Below, in pieces: positions 45,917 through 55,142 of a stretch of 64,000 bases of DNA. The notes beneath the pieces were generated by a model. The model did not search any database, was not told the DNA's origin, and worked only from the letters and a program-made list of their open reading frames with translations. Location of the stretch: positions 1 through 64,000 of the forward strand of contig JAUILL010000011.1 of NCBI GenBank assembly GCA_030433335.1, written 5' to 3'. The stretch's first letter is position 1, and every line of letters begins with the position of its first letter. This stretch comes from Alphaproteobacteria bacterium (lineage in GTDB: Bacteria > Pseudomonadota > Alphaproteobacteria > Rhodobacterales > Rhodobacteraceae). Position numbers and translations under genes: made by a program.

Positions 45917-46333
45917 TTACATCGCTTTGTAGGGGCCAGTGAGTTGCCAACGAATATGAAAGCGATCTTTCAACGCCGCAAAGGCGTCAGTCCAGAACTG
46001 AGGACCGAAAGCTTCTTGAATTTCAGCCCCTTCAACCAGGGCATCATAGGCCGCCTTGGCCGACTCGACGTCTGGAAATTCAACGGTCAGCGAAATATTC
46101 GACGTTTCTGCCGAGGTTCCCTGAACGTTGTCCGAAGCCATTATGCGTGTGCCGTCAGGCATGGTGTAGGTCAGGTTCATAACCATTTGCGACTGCTCAG
46201 GTGGAAGCGGCGGATCGTGCGGGATGTCGCCCATACGCATGAGGCCTGTGATCTCACCTCCAAACACCTTGGCATAGGTGGTCATTGCTTCTTCGCAAGT
46301 ACCGTTAAAGTAGAGATAGGGAACAACGGCCAT
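45917..46333 (-). CDS. PhnB-like VOC-fold protein
   Basis: The 138-residue protein begins MAVVPYLYFNGTCEEAMTTYAKVFGGEITGLMRMGD, the hallmark of PhnB/3-demethylubiquinone-methyltransferase-like VOC proteins. It ends with FGPQFWTDAFAALKDRFHIRWQL, the conserved tail. The metal ligands of true VOC enzymes are not conserved in this group. Frame extension upstream to 46510 is nonconserved and excluded. Probably co-transcribed with the SRPBCC gene. Function unknown. Confidence 0.87.
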   Translation of the reverse strand: MAVVPYLYFNGTCEEAMTTYAKVFGGEITGLMRMGDIPHDPPLPPEQSQMVMNLTYTMPDGTRIMASDNVQGTSAETSNISLTVEFPDVESAKAAYDALVEGAEIQEAFGPQFWTDAFAALKDRFHIRWQLTGPYKAM

Positions 46334-46460
46334 ACAGAAATCCAATTTGAAATGCGCTGTTAGCTGCACGCTATTTTCGCCCCACCGTTGCGTCAAGTAG
46401 GCGCGCAACAGCAAGGGCGCACCGTTCACGGAACAAGCAAAAAAGGGCTCAAAAAGAAAG

Positions 46461-46976
46461 TCAGCGACGGCGCGCCAATTCGCGATAGAGCGCTGCGGCA
46501 GACACCCCAATTTGATCTGCGACCATCGCCCATTGCCCCTTTGAAGGCTGTCCGTTTAGATCCAGCCAAGCATCCAGCCGTTCGGACACCCTACGCAGGC
46601 GGAGTATCTCAATACGCGCACGCTGAGACTGAACCTCTCTGGCATGGGCTTCGATCAAACTTAGGGCGGCATCCGGATTTTCACGTAATGCGTTCAGCAC
46701 TGCATTTCTTGGCTTTGAGACAATTCGCGCCGTTTCGCGCACGATGGCGTCGCAATGATAGGTCTCTGCAAATAACGAAGCTTCAGCCAACGCCATTCTT
46801 GCCTTGGCAAGGCTGAGCGTGAGGGACGTCCCATCCGCAAGTGGTCGCTCGAGCGCGATGACGCCTGATCGTACAAAGTACATATTCCGAACAGGATCGC
46901 CTCTGGTGAAAAGAATAGCTCCCTGTGGAATTGTGCGAACCGGGGCCGCGTCAAAGATTTCCCGCCAATCAGACAT
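46461..46976 (-). CDS. Crp/Fnr-family transcriptional regulator (short form)
   Basis: The protein has 171 residues, shorter than the usual 220-240. The cyclic-nucleotide-binding-like barrel starts at PQGAILFTRGDPVRNMYFVRSGVIAL. A long helix follows, and a reduced HTH near the end reads GQWAMVADQIGVSAAALYRELARR. No Fe-S cysteine set is seen. ATG at 46976 lies inside a palindrome. It is divergent from an exported His/Met-rich protein gene, the likely target. Confidence 0.87.
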   Translation of the reverse strand: MSDWREIFDAAPVRTIPQGAILFTRGDPVRNMYFVRSGVIALERPLADGTSLTLSLAKARMALAEASLFAETYHCDAIVRETARIVSKPRNAVLNALRENPDAALSLIEAHAREVQSQRARIEILRLRRVSERLDAWLDLNGQPSKGQWAMVADQIGVSAAALYRELARRR

Positions 46977-46988
46977 GATAAATATCAT
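46975..46988. promoter_or_regulatory. Inverted repeat at the crp-type start codon
   Basis: ATGATA and TATCAT arms flank AA; the 14-base dyad covers the start of the Crp-type gene, 60 bases before the divergent gene's ATG. Good position for autorepression. Not the full TGTGA or TTGAT consensus. Confidence 0.4.
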
Positions 46989-47047
46989 ACCTGTTCGGTG
47001 CTCTGTCTGATAGCCTCTTCTCTAAGATTCCGGAGAGGACGCATAAC

Positions 47048-47629
47048 ATGAAGGTATTCCTAGTCGCTTCGGCGCTGCTTGGTGTGGGCACAATCGCAGG
47101 GGCCCAAACGAACCATGCGGGCCATATGAATGGGATGGATCACGTTATGGAGTCGCCATCCCCCCTCAGCGCGGACACCGTCCTGACAGAACCCGGCCAA
47201 GGGGCGTTCGCCGCACTCTCAGAGGTCGTAGGCGTCTTGGAGGCCGATCCAGAGACCGACTGGTCGCGCGTTGATCTAGATGGGTTGCGGGCTCATTTGG
47301 TCGACATGGATCGCGTGGTTCTGAAGGCGCATGTTGAGACCACTCAGTTAACAGAGGGGATTTCTGCCCTCGCAACTGGAGACCCTGATACGCTTGCCTC
47401 TTTGCGCCGGATGGTCCCAGCACACGCAGCCCAACTTGCGATGGATCATCAGTGGCGTGTCGAGACAGCAGATCACAGTGACGGCGTAGAACTCAAAGTC
47501 ACGAGCAGCGATCCCCAAGTGGCTGCACGTATCAAAGGGCTTGGTTTTTTCGGCCTTATGGCAACTCAGGACCATCACCGAGAGCATCACCTGATGATGG
47601 CACGTGGCGAAAACGCCCACGCGCACTAA
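47048..47629 (+). CDS. Exported His/Met-rich protein, unknown function
   Basis: This 193-residue protein has a Sec leader (MKVFLVASALLGVGTIAGAQ) cleaved near AGAQ. The mature start NHAGHMNGMDHVME and the end DHHREHHLMMARGENAHAH are rich in His and Met, typical of copper or other soft-metal binding. The centre is helical and acidic. I do not recognise a family. The divergent Crp-type regulator and metal-like residues suggest metal stress, but this is inference. Confidence 0.7.
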   Translation: MKVFLVASALLGVGTIAGAQTNHAGHMNGMDHVMESPSPLSADTVLTEPGQGAFAALSEVVGVLEADPETDWSRVDLDGLRAHLVDMDRVVLKAHVETTQLTEGISALATGDPDTLASLRRMVPAHAAQLAMDHQWRVETADHSDGVELKVTSSDPQVAARIKGLGFFGLMATQDHHREHHLMMARGENAHAH

Positions 47630-47677
47630 CCCTGGGTGGCAAAGCGGACGGAAGATTAGATCACCGTCGCCACGAGG

Positions 47678-48772
47678 TCATTCAGGCGGCGTATGCCCGA
47701 GTTCGTCATCCCCCCGTCCTGACAGGAAGACACCGAGCGGGTATAGTTTTTCAACCTGCTCGGCGAGAGCGCGGATGATAATCAAAACAGGGACCGCGAC
47801 GAACATCCCGACCACAGACCAAGCCCATCCCCAGAATGCCACCGCAACGAACACAGCAACCGGATTTAGGTTCAGGCTGCGCCCAACGGCAAAAGGTGTG
47901 ACCAGCTGACCTTCGATACTTGTCAAAAGGAAATAAACGGCGGCCACCAAACCCGCTTGGCCAACGGTATTGAATGAAACAATACCAATCGCAAATGCCA
48001 ACGCGACACCGACCAACGCCCCGATAAACGGGATAAAGTTGAACCCGAATGCTAGGACACCGAACAATACGGGGTTTGGCATCCCCAACGCCCAAAGGGC
48101 CAGACCGACGGCGCCCCCCAGCCCCGCGTTGATCCCCGTAATGGTCAGGAAATACCGGCTGATCTTGCGTTCAATATCATAGACAATCTCGATGGCGCGG
48201 CGCTTGTCTTTGAAAGTCGGGCTCACGGCAACGATCTTTTCATAGAACATGTCGCCGGAAGCGATCAGAAAAAACAGCATGACGAGAGTGAGCGCCCCTT
48301 GAGCGGCCACATATGGCAGGCTCAAGACCACCTGCGTGAACATCCCCGGCCCAGTGTCGACCGATAGCTTCGTCGTTTTGCTTTCTGTATCAGTAAGTTC
48401 GTCAACCTTTTCAGTCGCGTCCGACACCTTGGCCACAAGGTCATTCAGACCCCGCAATTTATACTCGACATCGCGCATGATGTTCGGGCCATCTTCAATG
48501 TAGTCTTGCACCGGTCCGGTCAGACCGATGAGCGCAACCCCGCAGACCGAAACCAAAGCCAGCACTATGATGCTCGCTGACACGCCGTCCGGCAGTCCTC
48601 TTCGTTTGAGAAAGCGACGGACGGGCGAAAATGTGAGGGACAGAAGGAACGCCAAGATCAACGGCATCAGGAACGATCTGGCCAGCACCAGAACACCTCC
48701 GGCTGCAATCAAGAAAAGGCCGATCACTGCCCAATGGGAGTGTCTTGCGGGTGTCTCAGGCGCGTCCGTCAT
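47678..48772 (-). CDS. AI-2E family (PerM/TqsA-like) membrane transporter
   Basis: This 364-residue inner-membrane protein has about eight helices in the AI-2E pattern: an N-terminal helix pair, a soluble middle (YKLRGLNDLVAKVSD to DTGP), then FNFIPFIGALVGVALAF and the LLTSIEGQLVTPFAVGRSLNLNPVAVFVAVAFWGWAWSVVGMFVAVP stretch, which is highly conserved. Family members export autoinducer-2 or act as sodium/proton antiporters; most are uncharacterised. The gene is monocistronic. Confidence 0.93.
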   Translation of the reverse strand: MTDAPETPARHSHWAVIGLFLIAAGGVLVLARSFLMPLILAFLLSLTFSPVRRFLKRRGLPDGVSASIIVLALVSVCGVALIGLTGPVQDYIEDGPNIMRDVEYKLRGLNDLVAKVSDATEKVDELTDTESKTTKLSVDTGPGMFTQVVLSLPYVAAQGALTLVMLFFLIASGDMFYEKIVAVSPTFKDKRRAIEIVYDIERKISRYFLTITGINAGLGGAVGLALWALGMPNPVLFGVLAFGFNFIPFIGALVGVALAFAIGIVSFNTVGQAGLVAAVYFLLTSIEGQLVTPFAVGRSLNLNPVAVFVAVAFWGWAWSVVGMFVAVPVLIIIRALAEQVEKLYPLGVFLSGRGDDELGHTPPE

Positions 48773-49020
48773 CGAAGTCCTCCGGCTTCGGCGGCCTGAA
48801 GTGACCGCGTCTGATCCGTGACCTAGCTCGCTCTAATTGAAAAGCTCGAACTAAAATCTCTCAAGAAGGGCACCGCGACACCTCATTTGATGGGCCAGCA
48901 GGCGAGGCCGCAGTCGAGTATCGCTAGAAACCGACGGGCAGGCAGCCTATCGCCTTTATGCAGAGGCATCGAAAATCCACGGCGGCGATGAAGGCATATG
49001 CGAGTGCCCTCTACAAGGCA

Positions 49021-49794
49021 AGGCTACCGTCTGAACCCGCGAGTGACGTAGGGCTGATCGCGCGAGAGTTGGTCAGGCCTGATTTCAAATAGCAGAACAA
49101 CGACTTGGATGATGTTGCGGCAATCAAGGAAGCTGAGAGCTGGCGCACCATGCGCGTTGTCGCAATGAAGATGCGCGAGCAGCAAGGGTTGGGAAATCTT
49201 GCAGCGAAGCTACGGTCTGCTCTAGCCCATGAAGAAGCTGCAGAGTTTCCAAATTCCGTTCTTCTTTTGGCGCAGCGTCTCGTCGATCTGACCGATGGTC
49301 TGCCCAAGCGTATCGCGGTGCTAGATGCCCAGATTGCCAACGCCAGACAACACTCGCGCTTCTCGGCACGCCTGCAGGAAATGCCTGGAATTTGGCCGAT
49401 CACTTCTAATGATCATGCGGATTAAGCTCCACCAAGCGAGACCTTTCTGCAGACACGCGAAGTCTCTTCCTTGCGGAGCCTTATGCCTAGGTAGAACTCG
49501 AGCGCGGAAAAACCGAAACTCGAACAGACTCGCGATTAACGGCAACGACATGTAAGGCGTTTGCTGATCATCGGAGCTACGGCGTTAAATTCCGACGCTA
49601 CGGTACGACCACCTGTGCAGAAATCTTGGCTTGCGCGTTTCCTTGCTCGCAAACCAAGAATGCTGGTCACCATCGCACACGCAAAAAAGTGGAGCGTATG
49701 CCATCAGCCCTATGCTCGAAAGATAAAGAGTTTCGAGTGCGACCATTGTGGGCGGCCTGAGCGAACCGGAGACACCGCCTCGAAAATTCGGTAG
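49021..49794 (+). pseudogene. Decayed IS110-family transposase
   Basis: One frame (that of 49105) matches IS110 transposases along its length: VGLIARELVRPDFK, then DLDDVAAIKEAESWRTMRVVAMKMREQQG, an LVDLTDGLPKRIAVLDAQIA helix region, RLQEMPGIWPIT, RRLLIIGATAL and SWLARFLARKPRMLV. It is broken by in-frame stops at 49090, 49423, near 49489 and near 49528. Frame is maintained, so decay is by point mutation. IS110 elements lack terminal inverted repeats, so ends are not defined; the upstream 5' third is not recognisable. Not functional. Confidence 0.75.
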
Positions 49795-50139
49795 AAACTG
49801 ATGCGAAGTCGATCGACCAGATCTTGGTTGGGAAGGTCAGTGTCAGGCGGAGAGCCTCGAGCTCGCTCTAGTGTTTTGAACCTTACCCGTAGACCCTTTT
49901 CAGGCCAAGGCGAATGCGGCTCAACAAAAGGCCTGTCCCCTGGACGCATTTGATCGTATCACGCCAAATTTGGCGACAGCTCGGGAAACTGGTGCTACCC
50001 ACACGTGATGTTACCGCCCGCAAAATGCGCGCCTACCACATCCGCGAGCACGATGCTGTCAGCGGAGGTGACCGTCGCCGTTATGGGACCTGGCAAAGTA
50101 AAAAGAGCCGAGCGCTCATTCAAGCGTCCGGCCAATTTC
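49795..50139. other. Gap after the IS110 remnant
   Basis: About 345 bases without a credible gene. A 90-residue frame at 49914-50186 runs into the TRAP gene in antisense and resembles nothing I know. Possibly further mobile-element debris. Confidence 0.35.
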
Positions 50140-51444
50140 TTAACCAAACATTGTGTTCGGTATCCATAGGGCGATGCCGGGGATGAGGATGATTAGCAAA
50201 AGCGTTGCGATCATCGCCAGCAGAAACGGCAGCACCCCGCTGAAAACAGTAGTCAGCGGCACATCGCCTGCGACGCCTCGCACGACAAAGACGTTCAACC
50301 CCACAGGTGGCGTGATCATTCCCATTTCAATGACGATCACCGCGATGACACCGAACCAGATCGGATCAAAGCCAAGGCCTAGGATCACTGGGTAGTAGAT
50401 CGGGATCGTTACAACCAGCATCGCCAGCCCATCAAGGAACATCCCAAGCACGACATAGCTCAGCAGTATCAGCGCAAGCGTGCCATAAGGGCCGAGACCG
50501 AAGTGCGTGAGCATCTCCGAGAGCGCCAAAGGAATATCAGTGATGGCTAGGAACGGGTTCAGCACATTGGCGCCAACCACGATCATATACAGCATGGCAG
50601 AGGTTTTGACCGTATCAGCCACCGCATTGGTCAAAGCAAATCGGTTCAGTTTGCCTGTCCCCAGTGCGAGCAGGATAGCAAGGCCCGCCCCAATGCCGGA
50701 AGCTTCGACCGGAGTGAAGACGCCAAGATAGATGCCTCCGATGCTGATGAAGATCACCCCTAGAAGCGGCGCAGCCTTGAGCAGCAGGCCAAAACGCTCA
50801 AAGAACGGAACGGCTTCGCCGCGCGGGCCTTTTGACGGATTGCGCAATGTGACAATCCAGATCGCCGCGATAAACAGGATGGACATCAACAGACCCGGCA
50901 AGATGCCCGCCATGAAAAGGCGTCCGATGCTTTCTTCGGTCAAGATTGCGTAAATGACAAAGCCTGTGGAGGGGGGGATGAGGAAGCCGAGGGTTCCACC
51001 CGCCGCGATAGAGCCTGTAGCGAGACCGGATGCATAGCCATAACGTTTCATTTCAGGCAGCGCCACGCGCCCGATTGTAACGGCAGTCGCGACTGAGGAG
51101 CCGGAAACAGCGGAAAACGCAGCGCAGCCGATGACGGACGCCGACGCTAGGCCACCCCTAAAACGTCCGATCCACGCGTGCGCCGCATCGTAGAGAGCGC
51201 GGGAGTATCCGGCTTCGGAGGCGATGTTGCCCAAGAGGACGAACATCGGTACTACGATCAGGTTATAATTCGAGACGCTCGAGTAGGTCTCGGTAAACAG
51301 GATGGCCGTCGCGCGGCGCAGCCCGTCCATCCACCAGACGCCGAAAAACCCAGTCATCAGCATGGCAAAGGCCACGGGGGTGCGCAGGATCATAAGGGCA
51401 AACAGCCCCGCGATCCCGCATACTCCGATGAGTACATCAGTCAT
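50140..51444 (-). CDS. TRAP transporter large permease (DctM family)
   Basis: This 434-residue inner-membrane protein has about 12 helices. Characteristic stretches are FVLLGNIASEAGYSRALYDAAHAWIG, GCAAFSAVSGSSVATAVTIG, GTLGFLIPPS and LGMFLDGLAMLVVTIPIYYPV, with MITPPVGLNVFVV near the end. The ATG at 51444 starts eight bases inside dctQ; further extension is antisense-like noise. It forms the transporter with the DctQ and DctP encoded upstream. Linked to the aromatic-type lower pathway by neighbourhood. Confidence 0.94.
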   Translation of the reverse strand: MTDVLIGVCGIAGLFALMILRTPVAFAMLMTGFFGVWWMDGLRRATAILFTETYSSVSNYNLIVVPMFVLLGNIASEAGYSRALYDAAHAWIGRFRGGLASASVIGCAAFSAVSGSSVATAVTIGRVALPEMKRYGYASGLATGSIAAGGTLGFLIPPSTGFVIYAILTEESIGRLFMAGILPGLLMSILFIAAIWIVTLRNPSKGPRGEAVPFFERFGLLLKAAPLLGVIFISIGGIYLGVFTPVEASGIGAGLAILLALGTGKLNRFALTNAVADTVKTSAMLYMIVVGANVLNPFLAITDIPLALSEMLTHFGLGPYGTLALILLSYVVLGMFLDGLAMLVVTIPIYYPVILGLGFDPIWFGVIAVIVIEMGMITPPVGLNVFVVRGVAGDVPLTTVFSGVLPFLLAMIATLLLIILIPGIALWIPNTMFG

Positions 51445-51949
51445 TCGTCCACCCCATAAGAAGGGCCAAGATCTGTACGGCAAAGACCAGCGCGCAAAGC
51501 GCCATGCCAGCAAAGATCGCGCCGTATACGGGCCAGAGCGGCAGCTCTAGCATGTTGGTTACGTCCCCGAACTCCAGCGCCTCCGCTGTCTTGTCCCAAG
51601 CGCGGCCGCACAGATGCCAAAGCACCGTGATGGACAGAATGCGCGTCAGAATATCTCCAGACCAACGGCCCCAGCGGCCCAATGGTTTGTCAAACAGATC
51701 AACGCGGACGTGGTGATTTTCAGCGGTACAGAAAGGCAGAGCCAGCATGGCGAGCGCTACAGCGATCAGCTGCACGATCTCGTTTACGCCCAAAAGCGGC
51801 ACACCAAAGACGTAACGTAGGACCACACCCGCGCAGACCACAGCGACCATTGCAATCAGGCAAATCCCTGCCCCGATGGCGAGGATCACGGGCGCCCGGG
51901 CAACATGTGCTGCCCAGGAAGGTAAGCGGATAGAGGACACTGTGATCAC
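51437..51949 (-). CDS. TRAP transporter small permease (DctQ family)
   Basis: This 170-residue four-helix membrane protein has GVNEIVQLIAVALAMLALPFCTAENHHVRVDLFDKPLG, the DctQ signature with HVRVDLF. GTG start at 51949 overlaps the dctP stop (GTGA). The end overlaps the dctM start by eight bases. Confidence 0.92.
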   Translation of the reverse strand: MITVSSIRLPSWAAHVARAPVILAIGAGICLIAMVAVVCAGVVLRYVFGVPLLGVNEIVQLIAVALAMLALPFCTAENHHVRVDLFDKPLGRWGRWSGDILTRILSITVLWHLCGRAWDKTAEALEFGDVTNMLELPLWPVYGAIFAGMALCALVFAVQILALLMGWTND

Positions 51950-52917
51950 TCAGCCGTTAGCGCGTTGACGATGGCCTGAGCGCCCTCGCCCGTTTCGGCG
52001 ACAACCTCGCCCACGATCGGCGCGGACAGTTCATTGAAGGCCGCAGCTTCATCAGCCGACAGACGGATCACTTCGCCGCCCATTTCTTCGAACGCCGCGA
52101 TGCCGCCCTCGGCCACTTTCAACTGTGTCTTGTTTGCTAGGAACGATGCTTCTTTGCCTGCATCCAGAACCGCAGCCTGCTGATCGTCAGAGAGATCTCC
52201 AAAGGCATCACGGTTCGCGACGATAAAGAAAGGCGAGTTGGTTGCATCGAAGCCAAGCGTGAGGTGATTGGCCACTTCGCCAAGGCGGAAGGCGCGCGTC
52301 GCAGTGGTGTCGATCATTGCCCCATCGATCACACCAGTCTGCATGGCGTTGTAAATCTCTGTTACAGGCATCGAAACTGGGTTCCCTCCCCATGCTGTCA
52401 CCTGAAGCCCTGCATTCCGCGACGGAACGCGAATGTTCATGCCAGCGACATCCGCAGGCGAATGCACCGCCTTGTCGCGGGTGTACAGAACGTTCGGCGC
52501 TGATGACCAGAGCGACACAAGCTGCACACGGCGGTATTCACCCTTCAGCAGATCGATGTTGTCCCAGATGTCCTGCGTCCCTGTCTCGGTGTTTACCACG
52601 CCGGGCAGTTCAGCAGTCAGTGTCAGAGGAAACGAAGACGCGGTGTAGCCAGGCAGCGAGATGGCGAAATCAGCCACACCGTCCATGGCGCGATTGACTT
52701 GCTCGACCGGACCCGGGCCTAGTTCGCCACCGCTGTACAACTTGACCGTGACCTCACCGTCCGTCTTTTCGGCAACCATATCTGCGAAAGGCTGGAACGC
52801 ACCCGCCACATAGGGATGGCCCGGCGGCATGAAGTTGGCAAAGCTGAGTTCTTCGGCAAGCGCTGCTGTAGTGGACAGCGCGATTGCCGCGCTCGCAATC
52901 AGAGTGTTCAGGCGCAT
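51946..52917 (-). CDS. TRAP transporter substrate-binding protein (DctP family)
   Basis: This 323-residue periplasmic protein has a Sec leader (MRLNTLIASAAIALSTTAALAEE). It shows DctP landmarks: FANFMPPGHPYVAGAFQPFAD, LYSGGELGPGPVEQVNRAMDGVADF, the MNIRVPSRNAG region with the conserved Arg that binds a carboxylate, and GVIDGAMIDTTATRAF. Ligands of this family are usually organic or aromatic acids. The lower-pathway genes nearby suggest an aromatic or tricarboxylic-type acid. Confidence 0.92.
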   Translation of the reverse strand: MRLNTLIASAAIALSTTAALAEELSFANFMPPGHPYVAGAFQPFADMVAEKTDGEVTVKLYSGGELGPGPVEQVNRAMDGVADFAISLPGYTASSFPLTLTAELPGVVNTETGTQDIWDNIDLLKGEYRRVQLVSLWSSAPNVLYTRDKAVHSPADVAGMNIRVPSRNAGLQVTAWGGNPVSMPVTEIYNAMQTGVIDGAMIDTTATRAFRLGEVANHLTLGFDATNSPFFIVANRDAFGDLSDDQQAAVLDAGKEASFLANKTQLKVAEGGIAAFEEMGGEVIRLSADEAAAFNELSAPIVGEVVAETGEGAQAIVNALTAE

Positions 52918-53025
52918 GGATGTCTCCTCCCAAGGGCACGATGCAAAAAATACAAGTGCGCCACAGGTGCCCCAAGCGGGGGCGCTCTGACCAATTCAAA
53001 TGGAATGTCTGCTGATAAGTTCAGA

Positions 53026-54210
53026 CTATACCGCACGCAAATCTGCGGCAGCCGTGCGAATAAGATCTAGCAAGAGGGCCTGCGCACCAGTCGGCACCCA
53101 GCCTGCTCGTGTGGTTAGCCCAATATCGCGCGCCGCCCACGAGACTTCGACGTCGAGACGCGCCAGCAAACCGGCCTCGACCTCGGCCTGCGCTTGGTTG
53201 GTCGAAATGCAGCCAAGCAAATCCGAACGCCGCAGAAGCTCGCGCATCAGCAGGATCGATCCGCATTCCATCAAGCTGTCAGGCATAGAAATCCCTCGCC
53301 CTTCGAACAGCGCATCGAACTGCTCGCGCGAGGGCGTTCCGGGACGCGGTACGACCCAAGGATGCTGGACCAGAACATCCAAGGGCACTGCTCCCTGCCC
53401 CACTAAGGCATGGCCGGGTCGGGCCAAAACAGTCAGCGTATCCGCAAAGAGTGGCTCTTGGATCACGTCATCAATAGGAAGCGGATCACGCATCGCACCG
53501 ATCAATACATCAATCTCGCCGCGGCGCAGGCGCCCGAGCAATGCATCGTAGATGCCGTCGATCACAGTCACTTTCTGCTTTGGCCGCGCTGACCGAAACC
53601 GCGCGAGCGCTTCGGGCAATACAACTGACCGTGATAACGGTAGAGAACCAATGACAATTTCGCCAACCTCACGGCCATCAAACTCGGCCAGTTCCGCCTC
53701 TGCCTGCGCGATCTCAGCCATTGCAAGGCGTGCTGCTTGGGCCAAATCCTGACAGGCGCGTGTCGGCACCATTCCAAAGGAAGTCCGCTCGAACAGGGGC
53801 CTTGCTGCTTCGCGTTCTAACTGTGTCACTGCGCGGTGAACGGTAGGCTGCGCCAACCCCAGAGCTCGGGCGGCTAATGTGAAATTCTGTGCCTCGGTCA
53901 TGGCCATCAGGGCTTGCAGTTGCGCGGTCGTCGCCGTGAGAACCAAGCGGGGAGATACGTCGATCAACGCGGTATCAAGACGGTTCATAGCCCTGCGCAA
54001 ACGGATCTCAAACACGCGGCCGCGTTCGGTTAGGAAGAAGCCCTGACGCGTCCGATCGAAGAAGGCGCCACCGCTGTCCCGCTCCAATTTGTTTAGTGAT
54101 TGCGTCACTGCAGGTTGCGAAACGCCGCAGCAATCGGCTGCCAGAGTCAGAGACCGTACATCTGCCACTGCGAGAAAGACCCGAAAATGCCTGAGATTAC
54201 GATGGAGCAT
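53026..54210 (-). CDS. LysR-family regulator with two N-terminal HTH domains
   Basis: The protein has 394 residues versus about 300 for standard LysR proteins. A first HTH lies at residues 1-60 (LRHFRVFLAVADVRSLTLAADCCGVSQPAVTQSLNKLE) and a second at about 90-150 (LQALMAMTEAQNFTLAARALGLAQPTVHRAVTQLERE). The LysR substrate-binding domain follows (GEIVIGSLPLSRSVVLPEALARFR onward). The tandem arrangement is rare. The ATG at 54210 is the first before conserved sequence. It is divergent from the galB operon and upstream of the TRAP operon, and probably regulates both. Confidence 0.88.
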   Translation of the reverse strand: MLHRNLRHFRVFLAVADVRSLTLAADCCGVSQPAVTQSLNKLERDSGGAFFDRTRQGFFLTERGRVFEIRLRRAMNRLDTALIDVSPRLVLTATTAQLQALMAMTEAQNFTLAARALGLAQPTVHRAVTQLEREAARPLFERTSFGMVPTRACQDLAQAARLAMAEIAQAEAELAEFDGREVGEIVIGSLPLSRSVVLPEALARFRSARPKQKVTVIDGIYDALLGRLRRGEIDVLIGAMRDPLPIDDVIQEPLFADTLTVLARPGHALVGQGAVPLDVLVQHPWVVPRPGTPSREQFDALFEGRGISMPDSLMECGSILLMRELLRRSDLLGCISTNQAQAEVEAGLLARLDVEVSWAARDIGLTTRAGWVPTGAQALLLDLIRTAAADLRAV

Positions 54211-54382
54211 TCGTTTGAAACCCAAGTGAGCGTTGATTTGGCAATAAATCCTTGTGTCAGCCAAACGGACCAAAAACCACATACTATAGCGTGCCCTTAT
54301 ACTGCGCGACGGGAATCGAAATTGCTTCGCAGCCGCATCACATGGGATGCGAAGGACCAATCCAATCACTCGGAAGGCTTTT

Positions 54383-55120
54383 ATGTCCCAGACCGCGCCC
54401 AAGACCGCACTCGTCATTTCTGCCCACGCCGCTGATTTCGTTTGGCGCTGCGGCGGCGCAATCGCACTTCACGCTGAACAAGGGATCGAGGTCACCGTGG
54501 CGTGCCTGTCCTTTGGTGAGCGCGGCGAGAGCGCGCGTCTCTGGAAAGAAGGCAAATCCCTACAAGAGGTCAAAGACATCCGACGCGGCGAAGCAGAAGC
54601 TGCGGCCGAAGCTCTGGGGGTCCACCGGCTAGAGTGTTTTGATTTGGGGGACTACCCGCTGCATATGGAAAAAGAGGACAAGTATGCGCTGGTCGACTTG
54701 ATCCGAAACGTTCAGCCGTCCTTCATGCTCTCCCATTCACGGTATGACCCCTACAATACCGATCACATGTACATGACGCAGGTGGTACTGGAATGCCGGA
54801 TGATCGCGCAAGCGTGGGGCCACAATCCGGGCCAGAAGGTGCTTGGCGCGCCTCAGCTCTATCTGTTCGAACCGCATCAGACCGAACAGATGGGTTGGAA
54901 ACCAGACACATTCTTGGACATCACACAGGTCTGGGACAAAAAGCGCGCCGCGATGGAGTGCATGAACGGGCAGGTCCACTTGTGGGACTACTACACCCGC
55001 GTCGCCCAACAGCGCGCCAATCATTTCAAACGTAATTCGGGCGGGCAATCAGGCGGACGCGACTGCCGATATGCCGAAGGCTTCCAGAGCGTGTTCCCGC
55101 GCTGCGTGGACCAGCTCTGA
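54383..55120 (+). CDS. galB: 4-oxalomesaconate hydratase-like PIG-L family enzyme (GalB)
   Basis: The 245-residue protein belongs to the zinc-dependent PIG-L deacetylase fold. The metal site motif is AHAADFVWRCGGAIALHAEQG near residue 15 (the AHxDD-like start) and later SHSRYDPYNTDHMYM. GalB of Pseudomonas putida, the 4-oxalomesaconate hydratase of gallate degradation, has the same AHAADFVWRCGG opening. ATG at 54383 has GGAAGG upstream. It is first in the operon with the dioxygenase, aldolase and tautomerase, which together form the lower part of gallate or protocatechuate-4,5-cleavage degradation. Confidence 0.85.
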   Translation: MSQTAPKTALVISAHAADFVWRCGGAIALHAEQGIEVTVACLSFGERGESARLWKEGKSLQEVKDIRRGEAEAAAEALGVHRLECFDLGDYPLHMEKEDKYALVDLIRNVQPSFMLSHSRYDPYNTDHMYMTQVVLECRMIAQAWGHNPGQKVLGAPQLYLFEPHQTEQMGWKPDTFLDITQVWDKKRAAMECMNGQVHLWDYYTRVAQQRANHFKRNSGGQSGGRDCRYAEGFQSVFPRCVDQL

Positions 55121-55142
55121 ATAGATCTTGGGGAGGATACCT

